Shown here piece by piece: positions 1 to 5,966 of a stretch of 6,667 nucleotides of DNA (the stretch's first letter is position 1; each line of letters begins with the position of its first letter). The translations under genes were made by a program, and so were the position numbers. Source of the stretch: Trebonia sp. (GTDB lineage Bacteria; Actinomycetota; Actinomycetes; Streptosporangiales; Streptosporangiaceae). The stretch is taken from positions 1-6,667 of the forward strand of contig JASHPP010000174.1 of NCBI GenBank assembly GCA_030038035.1, in the 5' to 3' direction. The notes under the pieces were generated by a model. That model was not told the origin of the DNA, did no database searches, and saw nothing but the letters and a program-made list of their open reading frames with translations.

Positions 1-252
<252 letters not shown>

Positions 253-1767
253 GTGACTGACGTTCAGGCAACGATCGATCCAGAGTTCACCGCCCTCCCG
301 CTGCGGGAACTGGCGGACGCCGCGCTTACCCAGGCGAGGGCGCTCGGCGCGCAGCACGCCGACTTCCGCGCCGAGCGGATCAGGAGCCAGTACATCGGCC
401 TGTCCGACGCGAACCCGCAGACCCTGTTCGACGCCGACGACACCGGCCTGGCCGTCCGGGTGATCGTCGACGGCACCTGGGGGTTCGCCTCGACCGTTGA
501 CCTGAACCCGGACGCGGCGGCGCAGGCGGCGCGGCAGGCCGTCGAGGTCGCCAAGGTGGCGGCCGCGATGAACACCGAGCCCATCGAGCTGGCCCCCGAG
601 CCCGGCTACGGCGAGGTGACCTGGGTGTCGGACTACGAGGTCGACCCGTTCACGGTCACGGTCGCGGACAAGGTCGCGCTGCTGGCCGGCTGGAGCGCCG
701 CCTTGCTCGCGCACCCGGCCGTCAGCCACGTCGACGCCTCGCTCAACCAGGTGAAGGAGTGCAAGTTCTACTCCGACGGCGCCACCACCGCGACCCAGCA
801 GCGGGTGCGCATGAACCCTTCGGTCACCGCCGTCGCGGTGACGGAAGACGGCAGGTTCGACGACATGCAGACGCTGGCCCCGCCCGCCGGGCGGGGCTAT
901 GAATACCTGACGGGGACGGGCTGGGACTTCGCCGCCGAGCTTGCCGAGCTGCCCGAGCTGCTCGCCGCCAAGCTCGCCGCTCCGACCGTCGTGCCGGGGC
1001 GCTACGACCTGGTCATCGACCCGTCCAACCTGTGGCTCGTGATCCACGAGTCGGTCGGCCACGCCACCGAGCTGGACCGGGCGCTCGGCTACGAGGCCGC
1101 GTACGCGGGCACGTCCTTCGCCACCCCGGACAAGCTCGGCACGCTGCGGTACGGCTCCGAGGTCATGCACGTGACCGGGGACCGCACCGCCGAGCACGGC
1201 CTGGCCACCATCGGCTACGACGACGAGGGAGTGGCCGCCCAGGCCTGGGACCTGATCAGCGGCGGCACCCTCGTCGGGTACCAGCTCGACCGGCGGATGG
1301 CGCAGCGCAGCGGCTTCGGCCGGTCGAACGGGTGCGCGTTCTCCGACGGCCCCGACCACATTCCGCTGCAGCGGATGGCGAACGTGTCGCTGCGGCCGGC
1401 CCCGGCCGGCGGCCCCTCGCTTGACGACCTGATCGCCGGGGTTGACGACGGGATCTACGTCGTCGGCGACAAGAGCTGGTCCATCGACATGCAGCGGTAC
1501 AACTTCCAGTTCACCGGCCAGCGGTTCTTCCGGATCAGGAACGGCCGGCTCGACGGGCAGCTCAAGGACGTGGCCTACCAGGCGACGACCACGGACTTCT
1601 GGAACTCGATGGAGGCGGTCGGCGGGCCGCAGACCTACGTGCTCGACGGCGCGTTCAACTGCGGCAAGGGCCAGCCGGGCCAGACCGCGCCGGTCAGCCA
1701 CGGCGCCCCGGCCGCGCTCTTCCGCGGGGTACGGGTGCTCAACACGGCGCAGGAGGGGAGCGCATGA
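253..1767 (+). CDS. tldD: TldD, catalytic subunit of the TldD/TldE metalloprotease
   Basis: TldD is the zinc-bearing subunit of a cytosolic heterodimeric protease that cleaves unfolded peptides. In other bacteria it trims leader peptides of modified peptides (microcin B17 type) and degrades the CcdA antitoxin. The product here is 504 aa and full length for the actinobacterial family. The metal/catalytic HEXXXH motif is HESVGH at residues 265-270, followed by ATELDRALGYEAAYAGTS. The C-terminal NCGKGQPGQ places the expected cysteine ligand at residue 470. The frame is open from ATG 217, but I prefer GTG 253. Homology appears to begin with IDPEFTALPLRELADAAL, just after this start; ATG 217 has no Shine-Dalgarno and would crowd the divergent fabG start. 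Only a weak AGTAGG (237-242) precedes GTG 253, so a leaderless message is possible. The stop codon overlaps an ATG (ATGA, 1764-1767), and tldE follows. The function is well supported; the natural substrate is unknown, and no RiPP precursor or modification enzyme is visible nearby. Confidence 0.93.
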   Translation: MTDVQATIDPEFTALPLRELADAALTQARALGAQHADFRAERIRSQYIGLSDANPQTLFDADDTGLAVRVIVDGTWGFASTVDLNPDAAAQAARQAVEVAKVAAAMNTEPIELAPEPGYGEVTWVSDYEVDPFTVTVADKVALLAGWSAALLAHPAVSHVDASLNQVKECKFYSDGATTATQQRVRMNPSVTAVAVTEDGRFDDMQTLAPPAGRGYEYLTGTGWDFAAELAELPELLAAKLAAPTVVPGRYDLVIDPSNLWLVIHESVGHATELDRALGYEAAYAGTSFATPDKLGTLRYGSEVMHVTGDRTAEHGLATIGYDDEGVAAQAWDLISGGTLVGYQLDRRMAQRSGFGRSNGCAFSDGPDHIPLQRMANVSLRPAPAGGPSLDDLIAGVDDGIYVVGDKSWSIDMQRYNFQFTGQRFFRIRNGRLDGQLKDVAYQATTTDFWNSMEAVGGPQTYVLDGAFNCGKGQPGQTAPVSHGAPAALFRGVRVLNTAQEGSA

Positions 1768-1817
1768 GCCGGGGCCGTGCACGATCCGCGGGCCGCCGGG
1801 CGGGAGGCGGCGCATGA
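1764..1817 (+). CDS. Possible 17-codon bridging ORF between tldD and tldE
   Basis: An ATG at 1764 overlaps the tldD stop as ATGA and opens a frame of 17 codons, MSRGRARSAGRRAGGGA. That frame ends at TGA 1815-1817, which overlaps the tldE ATG (1814-1816) as a second ATGA. It has its own strong Shine-Dalgarno, AGGAGG at 1751-1756, seven bases ahead of its ATG. Five of its 17 residues are arginine. It could couple translation of tldE to tldD, or simply be the leftover of a duplicated gene junction: the two start contexts share CGCATGAG-CC and a GGAGG upstream. I do not recognise the peptide and do not claim that it is functional. Its position and signals are seen directly; translation is inferred. 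Confidence 0.3.
   Translation: MSRGRARSAGRRAGGGA
1803..1807 (+). promoter_or_regulatory. Shine-Dalgarno deciding the tldE start
   Basis: GGAGG at 1803-1807 lies six bases upstream of ATG 1814. It fixes this ATG as the tldE start, although the frame is open far upstream inside tldD (from 1442). Confidence 0.7.
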
Positions 1818-3235
1818 GTCCGAACGAACCTTCGGCGTCTGCCCAGGACACCGTCGCACGCGCCCTGGCCCTGGCCAGGGCGGGCGGTGACTGCGTCGTG
1901 ATCGCGGAGGAGACCTCGACCGCCAACCTGCGCTGGGCCGGCAACACGCTGACCACCAACGGGGTCGCCGTCTCGCGCAGCCTCACGGTGATCGCGATCG
2001 ACCGGCGGAGTCACGGTCCGGACGGCGCCGCTGGCGTCGGCGTCGTCTCCCGCTCAGGGGTCGGGCCCGGGCAGGTCGAGGACGTGGTGCGGGAAGCGGA
2101 GAAGGCCGCCGCCGAGGCCTCGCCGGCCGAGGACGCCGGGGAGCTGGTGGCCGCAGACGGCCGGGATCGTTCGGGATCATGGGATGGACCTCCAGCCGCC
2201 ACGGAGTTCGGAGTCTTCCGTGCGTTCGCGCACGAGCTCGGCGAGACGCTGCGCGCGGCCGAGGGAGCTGGCCGCAAGCTGTACGGGTTCGCCGAGCACG
2301 GGGTCACCTCCACGTTCCTCGGCACCTCGGCGGGGCTGCGGCTGCGGCACGACCAGCCGGCCGGGCGGCTTGAGCTGAACGCCAAGTCCGCCGACCTGGC
2401 GCGGTCGGCGTGGGCGGGGGCGGCGACGCGGGACTTCACCGACGTGGACGTCGCCGCGCTCGACGCCGAGCTCGCGCAGCGGCTGGCGTGGCAGGCGCGG
2501 CGGGTCGAGCTGCCCGCCGGGCGGTACGAGACGCTGCTGCCGCCGACCGCGGTGTCCGACCTGATGGTCGACCTCTACTGGAACGCCGGGGCGCGGGACG
2601 CCGGCGAGGGCCGGACCGTGTTCTCCAGGCAGGGCGGCGGGACGCGGGTCGGGGAGCGGCTGTCCGCGCTGCCTGTCGACCTGTTCAGCGACCCGTCGTA
2701 TCCGGGGCTTGAGTGCGCGCCTTTCGTCATCGCGCACGCGTCGGGGCGGGACTCGTCGGTGTTCGACAACGGGCTGGCCGTCGGCCGCGGGTCGTGGATT
2801 TCCGCAGGCGTGCTGAGCGCGCTGCACTCCAGCCGGTATTCGGCGCGGCTGGCCGGGCTGCCGGCGACGCCGCCCGCTGGCAACCTGATCATGTCGGCGG
2901 ACTCCGCCACGTCCCTGCCGGCGATGATCGCCTCGACCAAACGCGGACTGCTGCTGACCTGCCTGTGGTACATCCGCCAGGTGGACCCGCAGACGATGCT
3001 GCTGACGGGCCTGACGCGCGACGGCGTGTACCTGGTGGAGGAGGGCGAGGTGGTGGGGGCGGTGAACAACTTCCGGTTCAACGAGTCGCCGATGGCCATG
3101 CTCGGCCGCCTGCTCGAGGCGGGCGCGACCACGCCCACGCTGCCGCGTGAGCTTGGCGACTACTTCACCCGCGTGGCGATGCCGCCGCTGCGCGTGGATG
3201 CGTTCAACATGTCGTCGGTCAGCCAGGCGAGCTGA
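1814..3235 (+). CDS. tldE: TldE/PmbA, non-catalytic partner subunit of the TldD/TldE protease
   Basis: The product is a 473-aa TldD/PmbA-family protein without the HEXXXH motif. The corresponding stretch (about residues 245-270, SDLMVDLYWNAGARDAGEG) has no His-Glu pair, as is usual for the TldE (PmbA) subunit, which pairs with TldD to build the substrate chamber. Family hallmarks are the N-terminal WAGNTLTTNGVA region (residues 41-52), the GNLIM strand (356-360), and the C-terminal run LTCLWYIRQVDPQTMLLTGL followed by GVYLVEEGE and NNFRFNESP (about 381-426). The start is ATG 1814 with GGAGG six bases upstream; it overlaps the stop of the 17-codon bridging frame. The gene is co-directional with tldD, only 46 bases after it, so the two almost certainly share a transcript. 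The stop codon is embedded in the first of two hairpins that may end the operon. The family assignment is firm; which peptides the complex processes here cannot be told. Confidence 0.9.
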   Translation: MSPNEPSASAQDTVARALALARAGGDCVVIAEETSTANLRWAGNTLTTNGVAVSRSLTVIAIDRRSHGPDGAAGVGVVSRSGVGPGQVEDVVREAEKAAAEASPAEDAGELVAADGRDRSGSWDGPPAATEFGVFRAFAHELGETLRAAEGAGRKLYGFAEHGVTSTFLGTSAGLRLRHDQPAGRLELNAKSADLARSAWAGAATRDFTDVDVAALDAELAQRLAWQARRVELPAGRYETLLPPTAVSDLMVDLYWNAGARDAGEGRTVFSRQGGGTRVGERLSALPVDLFSDPSYPGLECAPFVIAHASGRDSSVFDNGLAVGRGSWISAGVLSALHSSRYSARLAGLPATPPAGNLIMSADSATSLPAMIASTKRGLLLTCLWYIRQVDPQTMLLTGLTRDGVYLVEEGEVVGAVNNFRFNESPMAMLGRLLEAGATTPTLPRELGDYFTRVAMPPLRVDAFNMSSVSQAS

Positions 3236-3275
3236 CCGGCCGCGCGACCGGTCGGGCCGTGGTGTAGCCGGCCCG
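3234..3275 (+). terminator. Two tandem GC hairpins after tldE
   Basis: Hairpin one is GACCGG (3234-3239) / CCGGTC (3248-3253) with an 8-nt loop, and it begins inside the tldE stop codon. Hairpin two is CGGGCCG (3253-3259) / CGGCCCG (3269-3275) with a 9-nt loop. There is no T-run, as is common for actinomycete hairpin terminators. They fill most of the 64-base gap before the next gene and could separate tldDE transcription from it. In such GC-rich DNA chance stems of this size occur, hence the moderate confidence. Confidence 0.4.
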
Positions 3276-3285
3276 CGCGGAGCGC

Positions 3286-3299
3286 GATAACGTGGGGGA
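3286..3299 (+). promoter_or_regulatory. Candidate -10 for a leaderless DUF3099 transcript
   Basis: GATAAC (3286-3291), overlapped by TAACGT (3288-3293), stands six to eight bases before ATG 3300. This is the spacing seen at leaderless actinomycete genes. The G-run at 3294-3298 is too close to the ATG to serve as a normal Shine-Dalgarno. The -35 is weak (TGTAGC, 3263-3268, 17 bases upstream). Confidence 0.4.
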
Positions 3300-3698
3300 A
3301 TGAGGGTAGGCCATCTCGGACGCGGCCAGCAGGTCCACGTTGTCACGCAGGCGCGCCGTGGGCTGTCCGAGGACATCGCGTACCGCCAGCACCGGTACCT
3401 GATCATGATGGCCATCCGCACCGTCTGCTTCGCGATCGCGATCATCTTGTTCGTCAACCACCTGGGGTGGCTGACGGCTATCCCCGCCGTCGGGGCGATC
3501 GCCATTCCGTATTTCGCCGTGGTGTTCGCAAACGGCGGGCGAGAACCCGCCAACGTCCGCGGGTTCATGGAGTACCAGATGAATCTGCCTGCCCGCAGGG
3601 AGCCCGGCGGGCCATCTGATGACTCTGGCGACTCGGCTTCCGGCGGGTCTGCCGGCGGGTCTGCTGGCCCGGCCGCGGACCGCGCGGACGGCGATTGA
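3300..3698 (+). CDS. DUF3099-family small membrane protein
   Basis: This 132-aa protein matches the actinobacterial DUF3099 family as I know it. A short N-terminal segment ends in ARRGLSEDIAYRQHRYL (residues 18-34). Two hydrophobic helices follow, about 33-53 (MMAIRTVCFAIAIILFV) and 56-77 (GWLTAIPAVGAIAIPYFAVVF), and then the conserved FANGGREP. The tail (about 101-132) is a low-complexity, acidic Gly/Ser/Ala stretch that probably lies free in the cytosol. The family has no established function; its members are small predicted inner-membrane proteins. The start at ATG 3300 fits a leaderless message. Other starts further in would cut into the conserved VVTQARRGLSED segment. It follows tldE in the same direction but is separated by two hairpins and probably has its own promoter. 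Family confidence is good; no role is proposed. Confidence 0.85.
   Translation: MRVGHLGRGQQVHVVTQARRGLSEDIAYRQHRYLIMMAIRTVCFAIAIILFVNHLGWLTAIPAVGAIAIPYFAVVFANGGREPANVRGFMEYQMNLPARREPGGPSDDSGDSASGGSAGGSAGPAADRADGD
3641..3664 (+). repeat. Perfect 12-bp tandem duplication in the DUF3099 tail
   Basis: CGGCGGGTCTGC occurs twice back to back (3641-3652, 3653-3664), encoding the repeated Gly-Gly-Ser-Ala of the C-terminal tail. It keeps the frame and probably arose by slippage; the tail is likely variable in length between relatives. Confidence 0.75.
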
Positions 3699-3886
3699 GG
3701 CCAGGGATAGCCCGCGCTCATTTGTCGCCGGCCAGCGACGGGATTGGCGCTCGCCGCCTATGCGGAATCAAATGGAGGTTCGGAAGCGTACGCATGGGAC
3801 CTTCGGCGTCCCGCCAGCATCGGCAGCATCGCACTTGCGGCTTCAAGTGCCGAAAACGCCGCCGCGGATTCGTTAAGAATTGGGTC
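3699..3886. other. Non-coding stretch between the DUF3099 gene and the small-RNA promoter
   Basis: I find no credible gene here: frames crossing it are short, lack a properly spaced Shine-Dalgarno, and run into the promoter and RNA downstream. It is visibly less GC-rich than the coding DNA. It holds a weak hairpin 26 bases after the DUF3099 stop (GTCGC 3724-3728 / GCGAC 3735-3739), which may be part of a terminator. A short direct repeat, CAGCATCG, occurs twice (3815-3822, 3824-3831). A clean hairpin lies at 3831-3850. Confidence 0.6.
3831..3850 (+). terminator. Perfect 7-bp hairpin, possible terminator or regulatory stem
   Basis: GCACTTG (3831-3837) and CAAGTGC (3844-3850) form a perfect stem around the loop CGGCTT, followed by CGAAAACG. 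It stands about 130 bases after the DUF3099 stop and about 36 bases before the small-RNA -35. It may insulate the small RNA from upstream read-through. The absence of a T-run makes the terminator role uncertain. Confidence 0.35.
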
Positions 3887-3918
3887 TTGACACACCCCGG
3901 GGTGTTTCCGTGTACGAT
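3887..3918 (+). promoter_or_regulatory. Promoter of the C-rich-loop small RNA
   Basis: A perfect TTGACA (3887-3892) is followed by TGTACGAT (3911-3918). If the -10 is TGTACG the spacer is 18 bases; if TACGAT, 20 bases. The predicted transcription start (about 3923-3926) falls exactly at the base of the first hairpin, which supports the pairing of promoter and RNA. It is the best consensus -35 in the window. No start codon with a ribosome site follows it, so it most likely drives a non-coding RNA. Confidence 0.65.
3892..3905. promoter_or_regulatory. Perfect 14-bp palindrome in the promoter spacer (operator candidate)
   Basis: ACACCCCGGGGTGT is a perfect palindrome starting at the last base of the -35 and filling most of the spacer, where a bound repressor would block RNA polymerase. 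The layout of G/C tracts with A/T-flanked ends is reminiscent of CsoR-type operators, but this is a resemblance only and no such regulator is encoded in the window. It is seen directly; the operator role is inferred. Confidence 0.45.
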
Positions 3919-3924
3919 TCATAT

Positions 3925-4041
3925 CGGGTGCTCTGGTCCCCCGTCGGGGCACCGCTGCCGGCGTTCCGGGCCCCCGTCGGAGCGCCGATGATAGCGACGC
4001 CGGGTGGTTTGCCCCCGTAGCCACCCGGCGTCGCCCTATTT
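3925..4041 (+). ncRNA. 6C-like small RNA with C-rich hairpin loops
   Basis: Two hairpins follow the promoter directly. Hairpin 1 (3927-3953) has an 8-bp stem including two G-U pairs and the 11-nt loop GGTCCCCCGTC. Hairpin 2 (3959-3987) has a 9-bp stem with one G-U pair and the 11-nt loop GGGCCCCCGTC, which differs by a single base. A strong terminator-type hairpin follows, with a third C-run in its loop (GCCCCCGTAG). The stems differ in sequence while the loops are conserved, which points to selection on the loops. Actinobacterial 6C RNA is defined by two stem-loops with C-rich loops, often followed by a hairpin terminator. In mycobacteria (B11/6C) the C-rich loops pair with G-rich messenger regions near ribosome sites; in Streptomyces coelicolor the RNA rises during sporulation. 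This RNA fits that pattern except that each loop has five, not six, consecutive C. The ends are estimated from the promoter and terminator. If it is not a true 6C member, it is a look-alike C-loop small RNA. Confidence 0.72.
3994..4041 (+). terminator. Strong 14-bp hairpin terminator of the small RNA
   Basis: GCGACGCCGGGTGG (3994-4007) pairs perfectly with CCACCCGGCGTCGC (4021-4034), with a 13-nt loop holding GCCCCCGTAG. CCTATTT follows, a short T-rich end. It is the strongest stem in the window. It lies about 57 bases beyond the permease stop on the other strand, so it may terminate both convergent transcripts. The 50 bases from 4042 to 4091 hold nothing else I can recognise. Confidence 0.75.
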
Positions 4042-4091
4042 CGCGGGACTTTGCGATATTCGCCGTCCGGTCTAGTTGGTTCCGTGTCCGG

Positions 4092-4982
4092 CTACTCCGT
4101 GCGCTGGAACTGCAGGATCGCTATTCCGAGCAGTGCCGCGCCCATCACCGCCACAAGGCCGAGCGACACCCCGATCGGGACCAGCCAGCCGTTCCAGGTG
4201 ACCCCGGGGCTCAGCACGGCGAGCGCCGCTGGCGCCATGTTCAGGTGGCTGAACACCGCGTGCCGCATCGGGGAGACGATGTAGGTGAGCGGGTCCAGCC
4301 TGGTCAGCACCGTCAGCCAGGCCGGCAGGCCGTTCAGCGGGTAAAGCGCGCCGGACAGGAAGAACAGCGGCATCACCATCATCTGGGTTACCGCCATGAA
4401 CGCCTGTATCTGCTTTATCTGCGCGGCCACCATCACGCCGAACGCGGTCAGCGTGAACGACAACAGCAGCAGCTCACCGATTAGCGTGAGGAACAGCCCG
4501 AGGTTGTAGGGGACGTGCGCGAACCCGGCGAGAGCGAGTATCACCAGTCCCTGGCACGTGGCGACGGTCGCGCCGCCGAGGCATTTGCCGAGGACGAGCG
4601 CGGACCTGCTCACCGGCGCGACGAGCATCTCCCGCAGGAATCCGAACTCCCTGTCCCAGACAATGGACGCCGCCGCGAAGATGGCCGTGAACAGCACGGA
4701 CATTGCCAGGACGCCAGGGTAGATGAACGTCCTGAAGTCGATTCCCGCGGGCATCCCGCGGTTGGCCAGCGTGGACAGCCCGGTGCCGAGGACGAACAGG
4801 AAAAGCACCGGCTGCACCAGCGACGTGATCGCCCGCAGCCGGTCGCTTTTGAACCTGAGCAGCTCGCGGCGCCACACGATGCTGACGGCGCGCAGGTCCT
4901 GGCGCAGTCCTCTTTCCGGTACCGCGACACGGATCGCCTCGGTGAGCCGTTCGCTGTCTAGCTCAGTGACTTCGATAGCCAT
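4092..4982 (-). CDS. ABC-2 type transporter permease (DrrB-like)
   Basis: This 296-aa integral membrane protein forms the channel half of an exporter of the daunorubicin-resistance (DrrB) type, working with the ATPase encoded just upstream. After a cytosolic N-terminus (WRRELLRFKSDRLR, about 37-50) there are six likely membrane helices near residues 51-70, 86-108, 137-155, 160-185, 197-215 and 266-290. The conserved loop DREFGFLREMLVAPVSR (110-126), which contacts the ATPase, is intact. FFLSGALYPLNGLPAWL followed by LDPLTYIVSPMRHAVF (about 207-244) is typical of the family. The start is ATG at 4980-4982 with AGGAGG (4989-4994 on this strand) six bases upstream; that site overlaps the stop codon of the ATPase gene, so translation is probably coupled. 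The substrate is unknown: drugs, lipids or secondary metabolites are all possible. The gene converges on the small RNA. Confidence 0.92.
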   Translation of the reverse strand: MAIEVTELDSERLTEAIRVAVPERGLRQDLRAVSIVWRRELLRFKSDRLRAITSLVQPVLFLFVLGTGLSTLANRGMPAGIDFRTFIYPGVLAMSVLFTAIFAAASIVWDREFGFLREMLVAPVSRSALVLGKCLGGATVATCQGLVILALAGFAHVPYNLGLFLTLIGELLLLSFTLTAFGVMVAAQIKQIQAFMAVTQMMVMPLFFLSGALYPLNGLPAWLTVLTRLDPLTYIVSPMRHAVFSHLNMAPAALAVLSPGVTWNGWLVPIGVSLGLVAVMGAALLGIAILQFQRTE

Positions 4983-4985
4983 CTG

Positions 4986-5966
4986 CTACCTCCTGCGGAA
5001 CGCCATGACTTGCGCGCGGTTCCGGTCGCCGATCGACGCCTCCGCGTCCCTGATCGTCTTGCCGGTGTAGGACATGAAGACGTCGTCCAGCGAGGGGCGG
5101 GCCACGCTCACCGAGCGGATCGGCTGCGTGAGCTCCGCGAACAGGCGGGGCACGAAGTGCTCCCCGGACTCCACGTTAAACGTCACCATGCCCTCGTGCA
5201 GGGCGGCCTCCAGGTCGAAGCGGTCCTTGAGCTCCTTGATGGCGGCCTGGTCGTCATTGGTGGTGATCTGCACGCGGTCCTTGCCGACGCTGGCCTTCAG
5301 CTGCTGCGGCTTGTCGATCGCCACGATCTTGCCGTGGTCGATGATGGCGATCCTGTCGCAGTTCTCGGCCTCGTCCATGTAGTGGGTCGTCAGGAAGATC
5401 GTGATGTCTTCGCGCTGCTTGAGGTCGTTGATGTACTCCCAGATCGAGCTGCGCGTCTGCGGGTCAAGGCCCACGGTCGGCTCGTCGAGGAACAGCACCC
5501 GCGGCGCGTGCAGCAGGCCGCGGGCGATCTCCAGGCGGCGCTTCATGCCACCGGAGTACGTAATGACGTCCGCCTTCCGGCGGTCCCACAGGCCCACCAT
5601 CTCCAGGACCTGGCGCATGCGCGGCACGAGCTGCGCCCGTGGCACGCCGTACAGGTCCGCGTGGAAGCGGAGGTTCTGCTCGCCGGTCAGGTAGTTGTCC
5701 ACCGTCGGGTCCTGGAAGACCAGGCCGATGTTCCGCCGCACGGTGTCCCGGTTTTTCACCACGTCATAGCCCGCGACCCTCGCGGTCCCCGAGGTGGGGT
5801 TCGCGAGGGTGCACAGGATCTTGATCGTCGTGGACTTGCCGGCGCCGTTCGGGCCGAGGAAGCCGAAGGTCTCCCCCGGCTGTACCTCGAACCCGATGCC
5901 GCGCACCGCCTCTATCTCGCCATACCGTTTGACCAGGTCACTGACCTGGACGACCGGTTCACTCAC
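4986..5966 (-). CDS. ABC transporter ATP-binding protein (DrrA-like)
   Basis: The product is a 326-aa ATPase of the DrrA/CcmA-like family that powers the permease encoded three bases downstream. All nucleotide-binding motifs are present: Walker A GPNGAGKST (38-46), Q-loop Gln85 (VFQDPTVD), signature YSGGMKRRLEIARG (137-150), Walker B VLFLDEP (157-163), D-loop GLDPQ (166-170) and switch His195 (TTHYMDEAE). Residues about 230-305 form the C-terminal extension (DUF4162 type) ending in PSLDDVFMSYTG, typical for exporters of this class. The start is GTG at 5964-5966 with GGAGG (5974-5978) seven bases upstream. This GTG overlaps the PadR stop as GTGA, so the regulator and pump genes are translationally linked. 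Function as an export ATPase is secure; the cargo is not known. Confidence 0.94.
   Translation of the reverse strand: MSEPVVQVSDLVKRYGEIEAVRGIGFEVQPGETFGFLGPNGAGKSTTIKILCTLANPTSGTARVAGYDVVKNRDTVRRNIGLVFQDPTVDNYLTGEQNLRFHADLYGVPRAQLVPRMRQVLEMVGLWDRRKADVITYSGGMKRRLEIARGLLHAPRVLFLDEPTVGLDPQTRSSIWEYINDLKQREDITIFLTTHYMDEAENCDRIAIIDHGKIVAIDKPQQLKASVGKDRVQITTNDDQAAIKELKDRFDLEAALHEGMVTFNVESGEHFVPRLFAELTQPIRSVSVARPSLDDVFMSYTGKTIRDAEASIGDRNRAQVMAFRRR

Noticed and set aside
1442..1813. Upstream in-frame extension of tldE
   Set aside because: It lies inside tldD in another frame and reads as Ser/Arg/Thr-rich noise; the start with a Shine-Dalgarno is ATG 1814.
2177..3721. A 514-codon minus-strand frame across tldE and the DUF3099 gene
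   Set aside because: It is antisense to two genes with recognisable products, Arg/Pro-rich, with no motif; a shadow frame.
3695..3991. A His/Arg-rich small plus-strand frame over the intergenic region (possible start at 3794)
   Set aside because: The nearest GGAGG is about 15 bases from ATG 3794, too far, and the frame runs through the TTGACA promoter, the palindrome and the first two RNA hairpins.
3758..4024. An 88-codon minus-strand frame through the small-RNA locus
   Set aside because: No ribosome site or recognisable domain; the region is better explained by promoter plus structured RNA on the plus strand.
3887..4041. Riboswitch or attenuator leader of a downstream gene
   Set aside because: The next gene is on the opposite strand and convergent, so the structured RNA cannot be a 5' leader; a free-standing small RNA fits better.
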